From contig NZ_CP101114.1 in the NCBI RefSeq assembly GCF_024297065.1, positions 2,136,501-2,200,500 of the forward strand: a DNA stretch of 64,000 nucleotides, read 5' to 3'. The notes beneath the pieces were generated by a model, which did no database searches, was not told where the DNA came from, and was given only the letters and a program-made list of their open reading frames with translations. The position numbers and the translations under genes are program-made. This document shows, one piece after another, positions 60,123 through 64,000 of this stretch. This DNA comes from Bartonella harrusi (GTDB lineage Bacteria > Pseudomonadota > Alphaproteobacteria > Rhizobiales > Rhizobiaceae). Position 1 is the first letter of the stretch. Each line of letters opens with the position of its first letter.

Positions 60123-63100
60123 TTATCTTTTCTCTTTTAAAGATTTAATTGTACGTATGATTTTGTGCTTTCCCGTTTTTTGTAATTGTATACCCGCATC
60201 AACATCAGCATATTTTTTACCATCAACGCTGAGCATATTTTTAGACCCCCATTTTACTTTAATGGTATAAACAGCGTCATGCAATTTCATTTTTACTTCA
60301 TATTCAGGCCAGAAGGAAGGTAAATTTGGCTTTAAAAATAATTGATGAGCTTGACGTTTAATCCCAAGAATGGCTTGTATTGCGGCGTGATAAAACCAGC
60401 CTGCTGAGCCTGTATACCATGTCCACCCACCTTGTCCACGACGTGGTTCAACAGCATAAATATCTGCGGCCATAACATAAGGCTCAACACGATAAATTTC
60501 AGGATTTTTCCCGTGGTTAAGAGGGTTTATCATAGAAAATAAAGTATAAGCTTTATCGTTTTCCCCCATTTGGGCGAGGGCTAAAATGCTCCAAATGGCA
60601 CCATGTGTGTATTGACCACCATTTTCTCGAATTCCTGGTGGATAACCTTTTATATAACCGGGTTCAAGGGTACTTTTGTCAAAAGGCGGCCAGAAAAGGC
60701 GTATAAGATTACCTTTTTCATCATATAGACGTTCAAACATTGATGCCATTGCCTGTTTTTGGCGTTTAGGTGATGCCATTTGAGAAATGACTGCCCAAGA
60801 TTGAGCAATGGTATCAATTTGGCATTCATCATTTATCTTAGAACCAAGAGGGGTCCCATCATCAAAATAACCACGTCGATACCAAGCACCATCCCAACCG
60901 TTTTTTTCTAGGGATTTTTTCAAATGCTTAAGATATGCACTCCATGTTTGCATATGGCTGCTGTCACCACGTTTTTTGGCAATGGGGATGAAAGCTTTTA
61001 ACGTTGTACCAAGAAACCAACCGAGCCAAGTGCTTTCCCCTTTTCCTTTAATGCCTACCAAATTCATACCATCATTCCAATCACCACCTAGAATAAGCGG
61101 GAGTCCGTGTTGTCCACAGCGTTCGAGGGCAAGATCTAAAGCTAAAGCACAATGTTCATAAAGGGTTGCGACCTTTGAGGATTGTGTAGGCTGGAAATAA
61201 GTATCATGTTGTTCGCTTTTCAAAGAAACGCCTTCAATGAAAGTAATAAGGGTATCAAGGAATTCGTAGTCACCAGTTGTGTTGACATAAAGAGCTGTTC
61301 CGTATGCAAGCCAGACAATATCATCAGAAATGCGTGTACGAACACCCGCATTGGTGTCAGGCAACCACCAATGTTGTACGTCCCCTTCAAGAAATTGATG
61401 CGCGGCAGCATTTAACAATTGTTCACGCGCGAGTTGTGGTTTTAATAATAACAAGGATAAACTGTCTTGCAATTGATCACGGAAGCCAAATGCACCACTT
61501 GCTTGATAAAAAGCTGTACGTGCCATCATACGGCATGCATAAATTTGATAAGGAAGCCAGTGATTGACCATAATATCAAAAGAAGGATCAGGTGTTTTTA
61601 CTTGGAATGGGGAAACAAAATCACTCCATTGCTTTTTTTGTTGTGTAAGGAGAATTTCAAAATCACTTGTGCGTACTTGATCGAGGAGTTTTTCAGCTTC
61701 TTGCCTATTTTCAGCACTACCAAGATAAAAGATTATTTCTTTTGTTTGTCCTGGTAACAGATCAATATCATAAGAAAATGCCGAGCAAGGATCACATCCT
61801 GCTTCAATTTTATTTGAAAGCACATCAGCTTTACGGATTGCATGAGGATGTATCACCGTTCCTGTTGAACCAATAAATTCAGTGCGATCGGTGGTAGTGC
61901 TGGTTGGCATTTCAGATGCTGATAAAAATGTTGTTTGTTGAGATTTTTCAATGTGATAGGGATTTTGAATAAAATGCGCACCCCGTTTTGGATCATAAGA
62001 GGGAAGTATAAAAGGTGCATATTTGGTACGAACATTTCCTAAAACCCATTCAACATAATTATAGAGGCGTAAACTGCGCAACTTTTTCCCTTCATTTTTC
62101 AGAATAAGACGTGAAAAGCGAACAGGTTTTTCTTGATCAAGGGTATGAGTAAGCTCTAATGCAATTTCTAAATGTGTAGATTTAAATGTTGAAAATCCAA
62201 AACCATGACAGGCTTCATAAACAACATTTTCGTCACATTCAACAGCAGAAACGGGTGAGAAACATTTTAAAGATAAACGATCTACAAGATAAAGCGCTTC
62301 TCCTGGTCGGTTAGAAACAGGATCATTTGCCCAAGGCGTTAATTGATAATCACGACTATTGTGAGCCCAGGTAAAGAGTGCACCTTCAGCAGAGACATGA
62401 AATCCAAAGCTGTGATTAGCAATGACATTAATCCACGGATGTGGTGTCGTTGTGTGTCCATGAAGACGGATAACATAATGATTATCATGATTAAAGCCAC
62501 CATAACCATTCCAATACTTTAGATCTTTGCCTTTTGTAACAAGGGGTGAGGTTTTTTGTTGGCCAATAAGGCCAATAGAAGTAAAAGGATTGGGTTGCGT
62601 TGGTATCGCTATTTGCTTTTTTTTGTCATATTTTCTGTCATTGAATTTATTATCAAATTCTTGATTACTGTTGTGTGTCGCCAGATCAGAATCAATATTT
62701 TCCATACGTTTGAGCTGTTCAGACAAAGATCCATTTTGCGCATAGAGGATGATACGGGCTGATGCAAGAAGTGTCTTGAAACTTTGTTCATTCATTTGAT
62801 CACGCCGAAGGGTAAAAATATGTTGGCGTTCATCCATGTTATGCGTATGATGCCGGTAGGATTCGCATACCCATTCAATAGTATGTTGTGTATCTTGTAT
62901 ATAGGAAAAGGCTTGCTCATTTAAAATAACAAGATCCACAATGAGACCACGTATACGCCAATATTCATGTGCTTTAAGGAGTTCGCGAAGAACAGTTATA
63001 TCCACTTCATTATCTAATCTTAAAAGGCAGATAGGGTTGTCTCCTGAAATGGACATTGGCCAAAGATCAGATTGTTTCCCAAGAGTTTTTGCTAGTATTC

Positions 63101-64000
63101 CAGGGGGAAGACGCCAGGTATGGTCTGGATAGATAAGCGGTGTTGCATATTTTTGATAAGTAATAGCTTCTTTAAGGCTTATATCTCGTTGATAGAGTGA
63201 GACTTGTGAGCGTGTCCACGCCATTGAAAATTCTTGCTGGAATATGTTGGGTTGTCGATAATGTTTAATATGATTGTGTAATGTTTCTTTTTCATGAGCA
63301 GCAAAAGTCCAAAAAATGAGTTCGACTTTTTCATAGGCAGGAATTTTTACACGGCAGCGAAGTGAGATAATTGGATCAAGGATACAGCCTTGACTGTTAC
63401 TCAAACGAGCATTTTGATCAAATGCAGCAGGTCTATGAATGGATCTACCCCGACCAATAAACAGAGAACGGTCTGTTTCAGCTTCTGTTTCTTGGATACT
63501 ATTCATAATATCGCTCACAAAATGGGCAATATGAATTTCAGGATCATGAGGAGAGCGTTTGCGTCTTTTGGCAAAAATTGTTCTTCCTTCTTCAACGATT
63601 TTTGTTTCTATAAACATATGTGAAAAAACAGGATGAGCGCAGTCTGTCTCCATTGTCGCGAGCGCTAATTCACCATAGGAGGTAACTTCAATGAAGCGAT
63701 CTTTGTTGGTCATATTTATAAGTTGGAGACGCCGTCCTTCACCATCATTTTTGGATGCAACAAGACATTCGAGTGTTGATTTTATGCCGTCAACTATTTT
63801 CATATAGTCAGCTTTTTCATCGGTAAAAATGCTAATTGCTTCTTCTTCAGCAACGCGTGTTGGTTCACCGGTGACAGACCACCACCGTTCACTATGCATA
63901 TCACGTAGAAAAAATAAAAGGCCCTGTTGATCTTCTGTTGCATCAGGAATAAAGCGTGTAATCGTATAATCATGCCAACGGCTGTAACCTGAACCATTGC
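60123..64000 (-). CDS. ndvB: cyclic beta-1,2-glucan synthase, C-terminal part (runs off the window)
   Basis: A partial gene of 1291 codons; the frame stays open through the right window edge (first complete codon at 63998, reading [10 protein letters not shown]), so the true start is outside. The visible part contains two GH94/glycosyltransferase-36 type regions: the N-terminal SGYSRWHD...RD and WWSVTGEP motif, and the C-terminal GH94 catalytic domain with [21 protein letters not shown] (catalytic acid region), [10 protein letters not shown] and [16 protein letters not shown]. In NdvB/ChvB proteins (about 2800 residues) this half is the beta-1,2-glucan phosphorylase that controls ring size, and the missing N-terminal half is the membrane glycosyltransferase. 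Cyclic glucans in the periplasm support osmotic adaptation and host interaction in Rhizobiales. A standalone GH94 phosphorylase cannot be excluded from the window alone. Confidence 0.85.
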   Translation of the reverse strand, partial: NGSGYSRWHDYTITRFIPDATEDQQGLLFFLRDMHSERWWSVTGEPTRVAEEEAISIFTDEKADYMKIVDGIKSTLECLVASKNDGEGRRLQLINMTNKDRFIEVTSYGELALATMETDCAHPVFSHMFIETKIVEEGRTIFAKRRKRSPHDPEIHIAHFVSDIMNSIQETEAETDRSLFIGRGRSIHRPAAFDQNARLSNSQGCILDPIISLRCRVKIPAYEKVELIFWTFAAHEKETLHNHIKHYRQPNIFQQEFSMAWTRSQVSLYQRDISLKEAITYQKYATPLIYPDHTWRLPPGILAKTLGKQSDLWPMSISGDNPICLLRLDNEVDITVLRELLKAHEYWRIRGLIVDLVILNEQAFSYIQDTQHTIEWVCESYRHHTHNMDERQHIFTLRRDQMNEQSFKTLLASARIILYAQNGSLSEQLKRMENIDSDLATHNSNQEFDNKFNDRKYDKKKQIAIPTQPNPFTSIGLIGQQKTSPLVTKGKDLKYWNGYGGFNHDNHYVIRLHGHTTTPHPWINVIANHSFGFHVSAEGALFTWAHNSRDYQLTPWANDPVSNRPGEALYLVDRLSLKCFSPVSAVECDENVVYEACHGFGFSTFKSTHLEIALELTHTLDQEKPVRFSRLILKNEGKKLRSLRLYNYVEWVLGNVRTKYAPFILPSYDPKRGAHFIQNPYHIEKSQQTTFLSASEMPTSTTTDRTEFIGSTGTVIHPHAIRKADVLSNKIEAGCDPCSAFSYDIDLLPGQTKEIIFYLGSAENRQEAEKLLDQVRTSDFEILLTQQKKQWSDFVSPFQVKTPDPSFDIMVNHWLPYQIYACRMMARTAFYQASGAFGFRDQLQDSLSLLLLKPQLAREQLLNAAAHQFLEGDVQHWWLPDTNAGVRTRISDDIVWLAYGTALYVNTTGDYEFLDTLITFIEGVSLKSEQHDTYFQPTQSSKVATLYEHCALALDLALERCGQHGLPLILGGDWNDGMNLVGIKGKGESTWLGWFLGTTLKAFIPIAKKRGDSSHMQTWSAYLKHLKKSLEKNGWDGAWYRRGYFDDGTPLGSKINDECQIDTIAQSWAVISQMASPKRQKQAMASMFERLYDEKGNLIRLFWPPFDKSTLEPGYIKGYPPGIRENGGQYTHGAIWSILALAQMGENDKAYTLFSMINPLNHGKNPEIYRVEPYVMAADIYAVEPRRGQGGWTWYTGSAGWFYHAAIQAILGIKRQAHQLFLKPNLPSFWPEYEVKMKLHDAVYTIKVKWGSKNMLSVDGKKYADVDAGIQLQKTGKHKIIRTIKSLKEKR

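Noticed and set aside
1..64000. CRISPR array, tRNA or rRNA gene, or intact insertion sequence
   Set aside because: No regularly spaced repeats, no cloverleaf-type GGTTCGAAT arm and no transposase frame were seen; a tRNAscan or CRISPR search would be needed to exclude weak candidates.

Overview
The window looks like chromosomal DNA from an AT-rich alphaproteobacterium of the order Hyphomicrobiales, most probably Bartonella. This rests on base composition and on rhizobial-type gene orders: the ChvI/ChvG-type two-component system followed by hprK, a mannose-type EIIA and HPr; hemW-rdgB divergent from hrcA-grpE; DUF1150 with Hsp20; and a cyclic beta-1,2-glucan synthase. Decayed phage integrases and wide AT-rich intergenic gaps point the same way. 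The assignment is inference from gene content; no database search was made.

Region by region: 0-8.6 kb holds a ComM-type ATPase and the tamA-tamB envelope translocation pair. 8.7-11 kb is a decayed mobile region, with a tyrosine integrase broken by two in-frame TGA codons and a frameshift and a long inverted repeat of its 5' end. 11-13.6 kb holds an MsbA-like ABC exporter and infC, which uses an ATT start. 13.7-17.6 kb is a tandem duplication of an alpha/beta hydrolase gene plus the 5' end of the next metallopeptidase gene. A 1.3 kb phage remnant (terminase small subunit, truncated terminase large subunit, orphan membrane protein) sits inside the first unit. 17.8-23.8 kb holds dapE, hemW, rdgB, hrcA, grpE and thpR. 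24.3-28.2 kb is the PTS/HPr-kinase/BatRS regulatory operon. 28.6-33.7 kb holds a BON-LysM protein, a copper chaperone and dnaK-dnaJ behind an RpoH-type promoter. 33.7-35.2 kb is a gene-free gap.

35.2-37 kb holds argB and an EamA transporter. 37.4-38.6 kb is a second, heavily decayed integrase that runs up to lepA. 38.7-46 kb holds lepA, dapD, a LOG-family protein, the truA-fmt-def cluster and rmuC. A third integrase 5'-end fragment abuts rmuC. 46.2-49.3 kb holds a lytic transglycosylase lipoprotein, DUF1150-hsp20 behind another RpoH-like promoter, and nth. 49.4-53.8 kb is rpmI-rplT-pheS-pheT. 54-57.5 kb is a translationally coupled Mn/Fe ABC importer (sitABCD type) with a dyad upstream. 57.9-64 kb holds a YbaN-type membrane protein, pncB and the 3' half of an ndvB-type glucan synthase that runs off the window.

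Most genes are conserved housekeeping functions: translation, protein folding, lysine/peptidoglycan and arginine precursors, envelope assembly, metal uptake and virulence-type signalling. The unusual material is concentrated in the integrase remnants (about 8.7-10.5, 37.4-38.6 and 45.9-46.2 kb) and in the duplicated hydrolase/phage-remnant locus (13.7-16.8 kb). I saw no CRISPR array, tRNA or rRNA gene, and no intact mobile element.
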